DNA from: UBA1351 sp963677885
GTDB lineage: Bacteria > Bacillota > Clostridia > Lachnospirales > Vallitaleaceae
NCBI GenBank assembly: GCA_963677885.1
Contig: OY782500.1
Span: forward strand, 62,001 to 126,000
DNA length: 64,000 nt
Direction of reading: 5' to 3'
Under the pieces are notes generated by a model that had not been told where the DNA came from, searched no databases, and was given only the letters and a program-made list of their open reading frames with translations. The position numbers and the translations under genes were made by a program. This document shows, in pieces, positions 34,902 through 44,006 of the stretch (position 1 is the stretch's first letter; the number at the start of each line of letters is the position of its first letter).

Positions 34902-37256
34902 ATGAATGTTATCAAACGGAACAATTCCGTCGTAGAATTCAGTACGGAAAAGATCAGAAACGCCATTATTCTTGCTATGTCAGAGACGAAGGAAGGTATT
35001 GATGAAATAGCTTGTGACAACATAGTTTCTTCAATCGTTAAAACTCTTGGGACCTATTCTTCACCCTTCTCTGTTGACATAATTCAAGACATTGTAGAAG
35101 ACAAACTCATGGAATCATCAAGAAAAGACGTAGCTAAAAAATATATCCTTTATCGCTACGAAAGAGACAAGTCAAGACACGAACGTGTTAAAGACACTTC
35201 AAACCGAATATTATCTGATGGCTTTATCAGTAAATATAAACATATGCCAAACCCAATGAATCAATTGGGAAGTTTTGTATACTATCGTACCTATTCCAGA
35301 TGGCTGCCGGAAGAAAACCGTCGTGAATACTGGTGGGAAACAGTACGAAGAGCTGTTGAATACAACTGCAGCCTTGTTCCTACCACTCGTGAAGAGGCAG
35401 AAAAACTTTTTGACAATATATTTAATCTGCGTCAATTCCTTTCCGGAAGAACTTTCTGGGTTGGTGGAACTGACGTATCTTTAAACTACCCTATGAGTAA
35501 CTATAACTGTGCTTTTCAGGTTATTGACAACTTCACAGCTTTTAAGGACTTATTCTATCTCCTTATGGTAGGATCCGGCGTTGGCGTCCGTGTCCTTAAG
35601 GATGATGTATCCAAACTTCCTAAAGTTCGTGCAGATTTTGAAGTTATTCATGAAGATTACACTCCTATACCAATGAACCAACGTGAAGATTCAACAAGTT
35701 TGGTCTTTGCCCACAATTCAATCGCAACCATTGTTATCGGCGACTCAAAAGAAGGCTGGACTCAATCCATCGACCTTTTCTTTAAATTGATTTACTCCAA
35801 CGAGTACCGTAATATCAAAACAGTAATCATCAACTATAACAATGTCCGTCCCAAAGGCGAACGTCTCAAATCTTTTGGTGGAACTGCAAGTGGACACCAG
35901 TCCATCAAGAATATGTTTATCAAAATCGTCAAGGTGATCAAGAAACGTGCTGTTTATGATGAACACCGCCTTGTTAAGCTCCGCCCTATCGACTGTTTGG
36001 ATATCGCCAACATCATTGGCGAAAACGTTGTTGTCGGCGGCGTTAGAAGAACTGCTGAAATCGTATTGGTTGACGCTGATGACAAAGAATGTATTGAAGC
36101 AAAATCTAACCTATACAAGCAAATTGACGGCCAATGGATTGTTGACCAGGATATTATCCACCGTCAAATGAGCAACAACTCCATATACTACAAAGAAAAA
36201 CCAACAAGAGAACACTTACACTGGCAAATCGAGCAAATGCGTTATTCAGGAGAACCAGGTTGGGTAAATGAAATTGCAGGAGCCAAACGACGTCCAAACA
36301 TGAATGGTGTTAACCCATGTGGTGAGATTTTACTTGACTCCAAAGGTTTATGTAATCTGACAACCATCAACACCTATGCATTTGTAGACCAAGACGGCAA
36401 CCTTGACACAGAAGGCTTACTTGAGGCTCAACGCCTTTCAGCCAGAGCCGGTTACCGTATGACTTGTGTAGACTTGGAGATTCCTGAATGGAACAACGTA
36501 CAGCAAAGAGACAAGCTTACCGGTTGTTCACTTACTGGTTGGCAGGATATGGTCAATAAGGCCGGCCTTACAAGAGATGATCAGGCTGATGTTCTTGCCC
36601 AGCTTAGAAACGAAGCCAATACTGCTGTGAAAGAGTATGCTAGTGAAATCGGTCAAAACGACTCTCTTCTTGTAACAACTGTTAAACCAGAGGGTACTTT
36701 GAGCCAGTTGCCTACAGTGTCCAGCGGGGTTCATTATTCACATTCACCTTACTATATCCGTCGTGTACGTATTAGCTCATCTGACCCATTGGTTAAGGTT
36801 TGTGAAGAACTCAACTACCCTATTCACCCAGAAGTAGGTCAAACCATGGAGTCATGTACAACCAAGGTTATTGAATTCCCAGTAAAAGCACCTGAAGGTA
36901 TTACCAAATACGACGTCAGTGCTCTGGAGCAATTGGAAAACTATAAGTTGTTCATGGAAAACTATGTTGACCATAACTGCTCTATTACCATTCATGTTCG
37001 CGATCACGAATGGGATGCAGTTGAAGAATGGGTTTATGAAAACTGGGATGATGTCGTTGCACTTAGTTTCTTATCATTGGATGACTCTTTCTACCAGTTG
37101 TTGCCTTATGAGGCTATAACTGAAGAAGAATATGAAAAGCGTGTGAATGAAATGCGGCCTTTCGTACCTAATCTTCTAGCCAAGTATGAAACCAACGAAC
37201 AGGAACTGGATGTTGGAGATGAAGAATGTTCAACCGGTTCATGCCCAATCAGGTAG
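34902..37256 (+). CDS. nrdJ: adenosylcobalamin-dependent ribonucleoside-triphosphate reductase
   Basis: Class II ribonucleotide reductase of 784 residues making deoxynucleotides with a B12 radical, with or without oxygen. An N-terminal ATP-cone (about 1-90, NVIKRNNSVVEFSTEKI) is followed by a monomeric RTPR-type core: QFLSGRTFWVGG, ASGHQS, NPCGEILL (active-site Cys) and KPEGTLSQLPTVSSGVH. The C-terminal redox pair is CSTGSC, as in the lactobacillar enzyme. The start is the ATG at 34902 with GGAGAG before it; an upstream TTG falls inside an NrdR box. It is one of the few plus-strand genes and is probably repressed by NrdR when dATP is high. Confidence 0.95.
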   Translation: MNVIKRNNSVVEFSTEKIRNAIILAMSETKEGIDEIACDNIVSSIVKTLGTYSSPFSVDIIQDIVEDKLMESSRKDVAKKYILYRYERDKSRHERVKDTSNRILSDGFISKYKHMPNPMNQLGSFVYYRTYSRWLPEENRREYWWETVRRAVEYNCSLVPTTREEAEKLFDNIFNLRQFLSGRTFWVGGTDVSLNYPMSNYNCAFQVIDNFTAFKDLFYLLMVGSGVGVRVLKDDVSKLPKVRADFEVIHEDYTPIPMNQREDSTSLVFAHNSIATIVIGDSKEGWTQSIDLFFKLIYSNEYRNIKTVIINYNNVRPKGERLKSFGGTASGHQSIKNMFIKIVKVIKKRAVYDEHRLVKLRPIDCLDIANIIGENVVVGGVRRTAEIVLVDADDKECIEAKSNLYKQIDGQWIVDQDIIHRQMSNNSIYYKEKPTREHLHWQIEQMRYSGEPGWVNEIAGAKRRPNMNGVNPCGEILLDSKGLCNLTTINTYAFVDQDGNLDTEGLLEAQRLSARAGYRMTCVDLEIPEWNNVQQRDKLTGCSLTGWQDMVNKAGLTRDDQADVLAQLRNEANTAVKEYASEIGQNDSLLVTTVKPEGTLSQLPTVSSGVHYSHSPYYIRRVRISSSDPLVKVCEELNYPIHPEVGQTMESCTTKVIEFPVKAPEGITKYDVSALEQLENYKLFMENYVDHNCSITIHVRDHEWDAVEEWVYENWDDVVALSFLSLDDSFYQLLPYEAITEEEYEKRVNEMRPFVPNLLAKYETNEQELDVGDEECSTGSCPIR

Positions 37257-37353
37257 ACTTTTTACCGACTTGTATAATTGACTTCAAAGGTTATAACTTT
37301 CAGAAGATATAGATTTATCAGGTAGGATGAAGCAATATTAAATAAAAGGGATT

Positions 37354-37391
37354 TCAAAAGGAAGCTCAAGGCTATGAGCTTCCTTTTTTAT
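37354..37391. terminator. intrinsic terminator between nrdJ and the convergent flavoprotein gene
   Basis: Hairpin GGAAGCTCA/TGAGCTTCC with a 6-nt loop, six T after it on plus and four T on minus. It probably serves both converging genes. Confidence 0.88.
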
Positions 37392-37448
37392 TCGTTTATT
37401 ATATGATTAGGGCGTCAAATGGTTTAGACAAAGATCATAATATCAAGC

Positions 37449-38582
37449 TTACTTGGATCTATCATCAATTTTCATACTTAAAAATCCACTTAGCATGACC
37501 AGCTTCCTTAGAAAAGGGCTGTACATAACCCTCACTTTAAAATTCTTGATTAAGAGATTCAATTTCAGGTCCAGACACTTCCTCTGATAAAACCGACTGA
37601 TCCGCTCACTCTCCTCACCCAGGCTTAATCCCTTATTAACAGAAGTACTGTTTTCCCTCATAGCCAGAGACTGGTTAAAGGCCTTGGCCAAATGCTGACC
37701 GCTTCTTAGGGCATAAGATATTCCTTCAGCAGATGAAGGACTGATAAGACCTCCTGCTTCTCCAATAAGAAACACACGTTTCTTATAAAGAAGGATCTGG
37801 CTTAACTTTCTGGTTCTCATAATCCAGGTTCCTGTGCGTTTCACTTCTTTGCCTACATGAAGACCCAGGCTCCTCGAATCCTCTACCAACTTGTTAAACC
37901 GGTCTTTGGAATAGTCCTTTTCCCTAATACCTGTACCGATATACAGCCGTTTGTCTTTTTGTATTATCCAGGAATAAAAATCACTGACCTGTCTATCGAA
38001 CAAAGAAATGTAGAAAGGCATGTTACCCCTGGTTTCATATTCGTGCTGAACAGATATGTATTTTTCAGGACCCAGGTCCTCACCAAACCAACGACGTCTG
38101 ATAATAGATGTTGCACCATCTGCACCAACCACGTATTTGGTCTTTACAGAGACTTTTCCACCCTCTTCCTTATATGTAACCACAAAGTGGTCTCCCATGT
38201 CTTTAAGGCTTAAAAACGAAGCACCAAAGACCTTCTTTACAGGTTGACCAATTAGGCTGACCAGCCATCTGTCAAATTTCTCTCTGTACACATTGATGTA
38301 GTGTCGCTGATAATGTCTAATGAGTTGATTGTCAACATCAATTGAACGGACTGAGAACATCTGAGGGCCGCAAATGACTTCTTCAGGGATACCAAGACCG
38401 AGATGAGCCAGCATCTTCTGTGCATCAGGTGCCAGAAGGCCACCACAACAAATTGGATGACTCATATCCTGATCCCGGTCTAAATGCCTTCTGTCCAATA
38501 AAAGAACCTTGTATTTATGACTAACCATTCTGGCAAAGGTTGAGCCTGCTGGACCACCCCCAACGATGACTATATCAAACAT
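37449..38582 (-). CDS. geranylgeranyl reductase-like FAD-dependent oxidoreductase
   Basis: Flavoprotein of 377 residues in the GGR/p-hydroxybenzoate hydroxylase superfamily. The FAD motif is IVIVGGGPAGSTFA at the N-terminus. MSHPICCGGLL is a Cys-containing motif like that near the active site of GGR enzymes. VVGADGATSIIRR is the second FAD motif, and LIGEAGGLISPSSAEGISYAL is the GD-type motif with Glu instead of Asp. GGR relatives reduce isoprenoid double bonds; no isoprenoid gene lies nearby and the substrate is unknown. Its start overlaps the FGGY kinase stop by 8 nt, so translation is coupled. Confidence 0.8.
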   Translation of the reverse strand: MFDIVIVGGGPAGSTFARMVSHKYKVLLLDRRHLDRDQDMSHPICCGGLLAPDAQKMLAHLGLGIPEEVICGPQMFSVRSIDVDNQLIRHYQRHYINVYREKFDRWLVSLIGQPVKKVFGASFLSLKDMGDHFVVTYKEEGGKVSVKTKYVVGADGATSIIRRRWFGEDLGPEKYISVQHEYETRGNMPFYISLFDRQVSDFYSWIIQKDKRLYIGTGIREKDYSKDRFNKLVEDSRSLGLHVGKEVKRTGTWIMRTRKLSQILLYKKRVFLIGEAGGLISPSSAEGISYALRSGQHLAKAFNQSLAMRENSTSVNKGLSLGEESERISRFYQRKCLDLKLNLLIKNFKVRVMYSPFLRKLVMLSGFLSMKIDDRSK

Positions 38583-40110
38583 GTCCTCTCTCCTTATATA
38601 AGTCCATATAACGTCTATATCCTTTCAAAAGTCTTTCGTTCTCAAATAGGTCAGGACCTATTTTTTCATAATCCCTTCCGCTTAAAAAACCTGTAAGGTC
38701 ATCTTTATCATCCAACCCTCTAAGCAGGCCACCAAACATGGAAGCATGCTCCATATGGTCCATAACCATATGACATCCAAACATGCTGCAAAGCATACCT
38801 GACCATAATTTAGACTTTATAATGCCTCCAGACAGGTGATATTGAAGCCCATGGCCCAGGACACCTTTCATTAACAGATAACATTGATAAAGGTTATAAA
38901 CAACCCCTTCCATCAAGGCCAAATATACCTTATCATAAACATCAAGCCTGTGGGCTTCCGATTTATAACAATTTTCTTTCAATTGACAAATATCTATCTT
39001 ACATCCATATTGATCGTAGAAACCGGAAGGTCCATGGGAATAAAAGCCAGGATTACGCTCACCATAATCAAAGGGCAAATACGTATAATCCGTCGTAAGA
39101 CCTCTGGCTAAAATCCGCTTTTCGATATCCACAAAGCTTTCATTGGGGAACAGAATCTCCTTAATCCAGTTCAGACTGTTACCAGCTCCACCGATAGCAC
39201 CACCCAGGACATAGTGGTCGGACAGTTCATAGCACCACATCCCCTTTTGAAATTGAAACTGCTTAAGCCCTGCACGAATGGCACCACTGGTGCCTACACT
39301 TATGGTAACACCAGTCAACTCGCTGGAAAAAGTCTTAAGGACCGCTTCCCCATATATCTGGTTCATTCCACCGTCACTGACGCCGGTAGAAACTCTTGAC
39401 AAGGGAGAAATTCCTAAGTAATCGGCCACAGACTTTTGAACCTGATAGGTGGTTTCATCACTTACTATTGGTGGCAACTGACTCCTTTTAACACCAATAT
39501 GGTCAAGCAAGTCATCATCGTAGTCCTTTAATTCCGGATTATAAAACCCACTGCCGGATGCCATCATAGGGTTGATCACAAAATGACCGGTCAATAAACG
39601 GGTGCCAAAAGAGGACTGGTCACCAATATAAGCAGCCTCTATGCCATGTCCTTCATCCAATCCCAGATAAAGTTTCCAAAAAGGATATATGGCCGAAAGA
39701 TTACAACCCGTTCTTTTTTCGAAGCTTTCCTTCAAGTCTGGATCACTTTTTTCAATATTTCCAATAACAGGCTTTTCCATACCAAAAGACCATAAATAGA
39801 TAGGTGTCAGCGGATTAAAGCTCCTATCTAAAAGGATTAAGGAGTGCCAGGTCGTTACATAAACGATCTTGTCCACAGGTAAAGGTAAAGCCTCAGAATT
39901 CCCAACTTTCCTTTCTCTTTCTATAAGCCCTTTTGCCAAAACAAGCGTTTGATCAAAGACTTTTTGAGCATCATGTCGGTTGTGGTAATTTTCTCCATGA
40001 GAAAAAGACTTACGCAAAGCCTGTGTAGCAACTTGATAAGTCTTCTTTTCCTTGTTATATAAAAGTGCCTTGGCTGATGAAGTCGATGTTTCCATCACTA
40101 GGATATACAT
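38575..40110 (-). CDS. FGGY family carbohydrate kinase
   Basis: Sugar kinase of 511 residues with the ASKHA fold, normal FGGY length, phosphorylating a sugar or polyol. Phosphate-1 loop is METSTSSAKALLYN (Glu where many members have Asp). A substrate-side motif is STGVSDGGMNQIYGEA, followed by ISVGTSGAIRAG (phosphate-2) and LSGGIIKSKLWSGML (adenosine motif). It resembles gluconokinase and xylulokinase relatives, but the substrate is unknown. Its ATG overlaps the ilvA stop by one base (TAATG) and it overlaps the flavoprotein gene downstream, so three genes are tightly coupled. Confidence 0.85.
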   Translation of the reverse strand: MYILVMETSTSSAKALLYNKEKKTYQVATQALRKSFSHGENYHNRHDAQKVFDQTLVLAKGLIERERKVGNSEALPLPVDKIVYVTTWHSLILLDRSFNPLTPIYLWSFGMEKPVIGNIEKSDPDLKESFEKRTGCNLSAIYPFWKLYLGLDEGHGIEAAYIGDQSSFGTRLLTGHFVINPMMASGSGFYNPELKDYDDDLLDHIGVKRSQLPPIVSDETTYQVQKSVADYLGISPLSRVSTGVSDGGMNQIYGEAVLKTFSSELTGVTISVGTSGAIRAGLKQFQFQKGMWCYELSDHYVLGGAIGGAGNSLNWIKEILFPNESFVDIEKRILARGLTTDYTYLPFDYGERNPGFYSHGPSGFYDQYGCKIDICQLKENCYKSEAHRLDVYDKVYLALMEGVVYNLYQCYLLMKGVLGHGLQYHLSGGIIKSKLWSGMLCSMFGCHMVMDHMEHASMFGGLLRGLDDKDDLTGFLSGRDYEKIGPDLFENERLLKGYRRYMDLYKERGHV

Positions 40111-41315
40111 TAGTAAACCACCTGGACCTCGTATCCATGCTCTTTAAGGGCATGTTTAATCTCTTCAATATGTTTCTTTCCATTGGTTTCGCAGGTAACT
40201 TCCAAATGGACCTGCTTAAACCGGTCAACAGTTTTAAACTGATTATGGTCCAATTTAATAATATTGGCCCCTTGTCCAGCAAGGATTGTCGCAATAGTCT
40301 GGAGCTGACCGGGTGTATCGGACAGCTCAACTGCAAAACAAAAGACTCTTCCGCGTACAACCAGTCCACGGTTAATCAGCTCTGAAATTGTAACAACATC
40401 AATATTGCCACCACTGATAACCGAGACAACATTCTTGGATTTAACATCAACTTTTTTTAGGGCTGCAACAGACAGTACGCCTGCATTTTCAGCAATAATC
40501 TTTTCCTTTTCGGAAACCAGGAGAAAAGCCTCCATAATATCCACATCATCTACGGTGACAATCCTGTCTACATATTGCTTGATATAATCAAAATTAAGAC
40601 TTCCGCCGATTTTAACGGCAACACCTTCTGCTATAGTATTCACTTCTTTTAATTCGACAATTTCATTTTTTCCAATGGATTTCTTTAAGGTTTGAGCACC
40701 TACAGGTTCAACACCGATTACTTCGATGTCCGGTCGGATTTCTTTGACCGCCATGGCTACTCCACTAATGAGGCCCCCTCCACCAATAGGGACGATAATC
40801 ATATCAATTTTATCCAGCTGGTCCATAATTTCAAGACCTACACTCCCCTGGCCCAGAATAATATCCTCATCATCAAAGGGATGGACGAAGGTATATCCAT
40901 GTTCTTTTTTCAGTTCCAGAGCTGTTTGGTAAGCATCATCATAGCAGTCACCGGAAAGAATAACCTGGGCGCCATAATGTCTGGTAGCTTCCACTTTAAT
41001 GAGTGGTGTGTTGGACGGCATAACAATAACTGCCTTAGCACCACATTCTCTGGCAGCCAGGGCAACTCCCTGGGCATGATTACCGGCAGATGATGCAATT
41101 AAGCCTCTCTTTTTCTCTTCTTCCGACATTTTGGAAATTTTATTATAGGCTCCTCGTATCTTAAAAGCACCGGTCCTTTGCAGATTTTCAGCCTTTAGAT
41201 AGATATTGGCATCATATTCTTCAGATAGGAAATAGGAATAGATTAAGGGCGTTTCCTTAGCAACTTCATCTACCCGTCTTTTAGCCTCTATTAACCGTTC
41301 TCTATTTGTTTTCAT
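40110..41315 (-). CDS. ilvA: threonine ammonia-lyase
   Basis: PLP enzyme of 401 residues converting threonine to 2-oxobutanoate and ammonia. The PLP lysine is in TGAFKIRGAYN. Other family motifs are SSAGNHAQG, PIGGGGLISG (phosphate loop) and VSVISGGNID. A single C-terminal ACT domain (about 325-401, ELSDTPGQLQTIATIL) marks the short-form enzyme. The presence of an ACT domain suggests amino-acid regulation. No branched-chain pathway genes are near; it is the first gene of a coupled trio with a sugar kinase and a flavoprotein. RBS GGGAG. Confidence 0.93.
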   Translation of the reverse strand: MKTNRERLIEAKRRVDEVAKETPLIYSYFLSEEYDANIYLKAENLQRTGAFKIRGAYNKISKMSEEEKKRGLIASSAGNHAQGVALAARECGAKAVIVMPSNTPLIKVEATRHYGAQVILSGDCYDDAYQTALELKKEHGYTFVHPFDDEDIILGQGSVGLEIMDQLDKIDMIIVPIGGGGLISGVAMAVKEIRPDIEVIGVEPVGAQTLKKSIGKNEIVELKEVNTIAEGVAVKIGGSLNFDYIKQYVDRIVTVDDVDIMEAFLLVSEKEKIIAENAGVLSVAALKKVDVKSKNVVSVISGGNIDVVTISELINRGLVVRGRVFCFAVELSDTPGQLQTIATILAGQGANIIKLDHNQFKTVDRFKQVHLEVTCETNGKKHIEEIKHALKEHGYEVQVVY

Positions 41316-41337
41316 TGAGATTTTCTCCCTTATACAA

Positions 41338-42030
41338 TCAATTGTCCATATCCTTCATGGTATCAATGATTTCCCTGTTTTCTTTATATGCCTGTCTGCC
41401 TTGATCTGTAATTCTGTAAAAGCCTTTACCTTCTTTGGCAAACCAACCGTAATGATTATTATAGACAATAGTATATGCTCTTTCAACACCGGTTCTTTTT
41501 TTTATTTCAGAAGCCTTTAAGGTATCCGACTGATATAGCTCATGAAGGACCAAAAGAGCATCTTCCTTATATGCCGTTAAAATTTTCTTCTGAGTCACAC
41601 CACCAACATTGGTTCTGATTTTACGACTGGATAATTCATCGACAAGCTTGGCTTTTCTCCTCTTATTCCTGGTCCTGTAATTCTCTACCGGGTGAATTTT
41701 AGGCTCCTGGTATACCGTAACCCTTTTAGCCCGCTTGGTCACCAGTATCAAGCCTATACCAAGCCTGTTAAGGAGATAGACCTTGTCCTTAAAGGCTTTT
41801 GACATAAGGTTCTTAGGTGACCATATGGCTACAAAGACCTGATCAAATATTTTTTGGCGTTTCGCTCCTTGAATCAGTAGTTTTAAATTCAGTTCCTTCT
41901 TAAGCTCAACAGCAATAACCAAGTCTCCCTTAGTCATCAGCATATCCACATCACCGACTTCTCCATCGGCAATAAAGCCCTGATCTTCAAAATATGCTTT
42001 TATGGGTATAAAGATTTCAGCTTCTGTCAA
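41338..42030 (-). CDS. DUF2161 protein, PD-(D/E)XK nuclease-like
   Basis: Protein of 230 residues. The N-terminal half (about 1-120) fits a restriction-nuclease-like fold: GDVDMLMTKGDLVIAVELKK supplies the Asp and the Glu-x-Lys triad. The C-terminal half (about 150-225) looks like a winged helix (ASEIKKRTGVERAYTIVYNNHYGWFAKEGKG ends in RITDQGRQAYKEN), here split for reading. The start is TTG at 42030, with GAGGTG 5 nt before it; no in-frame ATG is nearer. The family is annotated DUF2161 with no known role. It lies between rbgA and ilvA. Confidence 0.7.
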   Translation of the reverse strand: MTEAEIFIPIKAYFEDQGFIADGEVGDVDMLMTKGDLVIAVELKKELNLKLLIQGAKRQKIFDQVFVAIWSPKNLMSKAFKDKVYLLNRLGIGLILVTKRAKRVTVYQEPKIHPVENYRTRNKRRKAKLVDELSSRKIRTNVGGVTQKKILTAYKEDALLVLHELYQSDTLKASEIKKRTGVERAYTIVYNNHYGWFAKEGKGFYRITDQGRQAYKENREIIDTMKDMDN

Positions 42031-42043
42031 CTTAACACCTCAA

Positions 42044-42907
42044 CTAGTCTGGAATACAGTCAATAGTCATCCGGCCATATTTGGATGCCCTAAACTCATC
42101 AAGTAGAACTTTACCCATACGGTCAATATCTGGATTGCCACCTTCACGAAGAAAGTTTCTTGACAAGGTCATCAATTCCAGAATTTCATGTCCTTCTTTA
42201 GGATCTTGGTCATTAAAGAGTTCAAGATCAGGAAATCCTCCAGCAATATTTTTAGGATAAATGGTCATTAAATGGTTAATAAGTTCATAAGCAAGGGTAG
42301 TTGTATCCAGAATATCATCCTTAATACTACCTATAAAGGCCAGATGATAGCCAACTGTCTTATCCTCAAACTTTGGCCAAAGGATCCCCGGTGTATCCAG
42401 AAGCTCCAGCCCCTTTTTAATTTTAATCCATTGTTTACCCTTGGTAACCCCGGGCTTGTTTCCGGTCTTGGCACTGGATTTACCCACTAATTTATTAATA
42501 AAAGTAGACTTTCCAACATTAGGTATTCCGGCAACCATAATACGTAAAGGTTTATTTACAAGTCCCCTTCTCTTGTTTCTGGCGATTTTTTCAGCACAGA
42601 CTTCATTGATAAGGGGGACTACCTTATTCATATTCTTGCCGTCTCTTGCATTGATTTCCATTGCAAGAACTCCTTGGCTTTTAAAATACTCAATCCATTT
42701 GGCTGTCTGCTCAGGGTCAGCCAAATCCATTTTTGTCATAAGAATCAAACGGGGTCTTCCATTTGCTATCTTGGGAAGATCAGGATTCTGACTACTGAGG
42801 GGAGTTCGTGCATCCAATAATTCAATGACACAGTCAATAAGATTTATATTTTCTGCCATCATACGTTTCGCTTTGGTCATATGACCGGGGTACCATTGTA
42901 TATTCAT
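42044..42907 (-). CDS. rbgA: ribosome biogenesis GTPase RbgA (YlqF)
   Basis: Circularly permuted GTPase of 287 residues needed for late 50S assembly. The motif order is permuted: G4 LMTKMDLAD first, then G1 AGIPNVGKSTFIN, G2 with the Thr in KPGVTKG, and G3 DTPG. The C-terminal ANTAR-like region (about 200-287) contacts the 50S subunit. MNIQWYPGHMTKAKR is the diagnostic start. It follows lepB by 21 nt, the usual Firmicutes order rplS-lepB-rbgA. Confidence 0.96.
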   Translation of the reverse strand: MNIQWYPGHMTKAKRMMAENINLIDCVIELLDARTPLSSQNPDLPKIANGRPRLILMTKMDLADPEQTAKWIEYFKSQGVLAMEINARDGKNMNKVVPLINEVCAEKIARNKRRGLVNKPLRIMVAGIPNVGKSTFINKLVGKSSAKTGNKPGVTKGKQWIKIKKGLELLDTPGILWPKFEDKTVGYHLAFIGSIKDDILDTTTLAYELINHLMTIYPKNIAGGFPDLELFNDQDPKEGHEILELMTLSRNFLREGGNPDIDRMGKVLLDEFRASKYGRMTIDCIPD

Positions 42908-42928
42908 TCTTTTGCTCCTAAATCTATC

Positions 42929-43486
42929 TTATTCTATTAATCCAAAGTCACTAAAAGGCCATAGCCTGATATAACCTTTACCTAATATTTCATCACCGTT
43001 AATGAAACCAACTGTAGAGAAACGGGAGTCCTTGCTGTGGTTTCTGTTATCACCCAGGACAAAATAGTGGCCTTCAGGCACCTCCAGAGGTAAAAGATCC
43101 GATCCCATTTCAACAATGACATCAACCAACATGGGTTCTTCAAGGACCGCCCCATCAATAAGGACCTGGCCATCAACAATATCCACGACCTCTCCTGGAA
43201 GTCCAATGATCCGTTTTATATAGTATTTTTTCTCTTCTTTATCATACGGGAAAACGACAATATCAAATCTATTGTACCCCACAAATCGTTCACTGACTTT
43301 TTCAATGATCAGCTGGTCTTTATCATGTAAGGTAGGATTCATGGATGAACCATCTACCGTTGTTGGCTGAGCAACAAAAGAGATAACAAAAAACACAACA
43401 ACAACTGTAATCAATATTTCAAGAGCAAAACTCTTAAGTTCACCAATCATTTCTTTACTAATAAAATTCTTATTCTCACTATCCAT
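42929..43486 (-). CDS. lepB: signal peptidase I
   Basis: Membrane serine protease of 185 residues that removes signal peptides at the outer membrane face. A single N-terminal transmembrane helix (about 18-40) precedes catalytic Ser48 in GSSMNPTL and Lys91 in YYIKRIIGLPGE. Box E, GDNRNHSKDSR, is intact. The ATG at 43486 is chosen over an upstream TTG because GAGGTG precedes it. It is close to the SRP genes, so targeting and processing are encoded together. Confidence 0.95.
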   Translation of the reverse strand: MDSENKNFISKEMIGELKSFALEILITVVVVFFVISFVAQPTTVDGSSMNPTLHDKDQLIIEKVSERFVGYNRFDIVVFPYDKEEKKYYIKRIIGLPGEVVDIVDGQVLIDGAVLEEPMLVDVIVEMGSDLLPLEVPEGHYFVLGDNRNHSKDSRFSTVGFINGDEILGKGYIRLWPFSDFGLIE

Positions 43487-43545
43487 GTCTTTCACCTCGT
43501 TCAAGTCTCATCCTATCATATCATAAATAGACTTTCCTTTTCTAC

Positions 43546-43569
43546 AAAAAAAAGAGCTTACGCTCTTTC
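43546..43569 (-). terminator. intrinsic terminator of rplS
   Basis: Minus-strand hairpin AAAGAGC/GCTCTTT with a GTAA loop and eight T, 12 nt after the rplS stop. Confidence 0.85.
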
Positions 43570-43580
43570 TTTTGAAAATC

Positions 43581-43928
43581 TTAAACGATTTTTTCTTTAA
43601 CTTTAGCTTTTTTACCAACACGCTCACGTAAGTAGTTCAGTTTCGCTCTTCTTACTTTACCGCGTCTGATCACGTCGATATGATCAAGGTTTGGTGAGTT
43701 AAGAGGCCAAGTTTTTTCAACACCAACTCCGTAAGAAATTCTTCTTACAGTGAAAGTTTCACGGTTTCCACCGCCTTGTCTCTTAAGTACAGTACCTTCG
43801 AACATTTGAACTCTTTCTCTAGTACCCTCTTTGATTTTAGCGTAAACACGTACCGTGTCACCTACATTAAAATCTTTAATATCAGTTCTGATTTGAGCTT
43901 GCTCAATATTTCTAATAATCTCGTTCAT
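43581..43928 (-). CDS. rplS: 50S ribosomal protein L19
   Basis: Ribosomal protein of 115 residues at the 30S-50S interface. FNVGDTVRVYAKIKEGTRERVQMFEGTV is the family core read across two strands, followed by RQGGGNRETFTVR and RRGKVRRAKLNYLRERVGKKAK, the classical basic C-terminus. It is preceded by a 78-nt structured leader and followed by its own terminator. Confidence 0.97.
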   Translation of the reverse strand: MNEIIRNIEQAQIRTDIKDFNVGDTVRVYAKIKEGTRERVQMFEGTVLKRQGGGNRETFTVRRISYGVGVEKTWPLNSPNLDHIDVIRRGKVRRAKLNYLRERVGKKAKVKEKIV

Positions 43929-44000
43929 AATGAGTATCCTCCTTCCATCTTAGACATTCATTAACGGTCTTGCCGCCAGCGGAACATCCGTACTCACAGA
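43929..44000 (-). promoter_or_regulatory. possible L19 ribosomal leader
   Basis: The 78-nt spacer between trmD and rplS is unusually structured. It has CCGC-TG-GCGG pairing and GACCGTTAATGAATGTC just before the RBS. Many Firmicutes have an autoregulatory L19 leader at this place (Rfam L19_leader). The assignment rests on position and hairpins only. Confidence 0.4.
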
Positions 44001-44006
44001 TAAATA

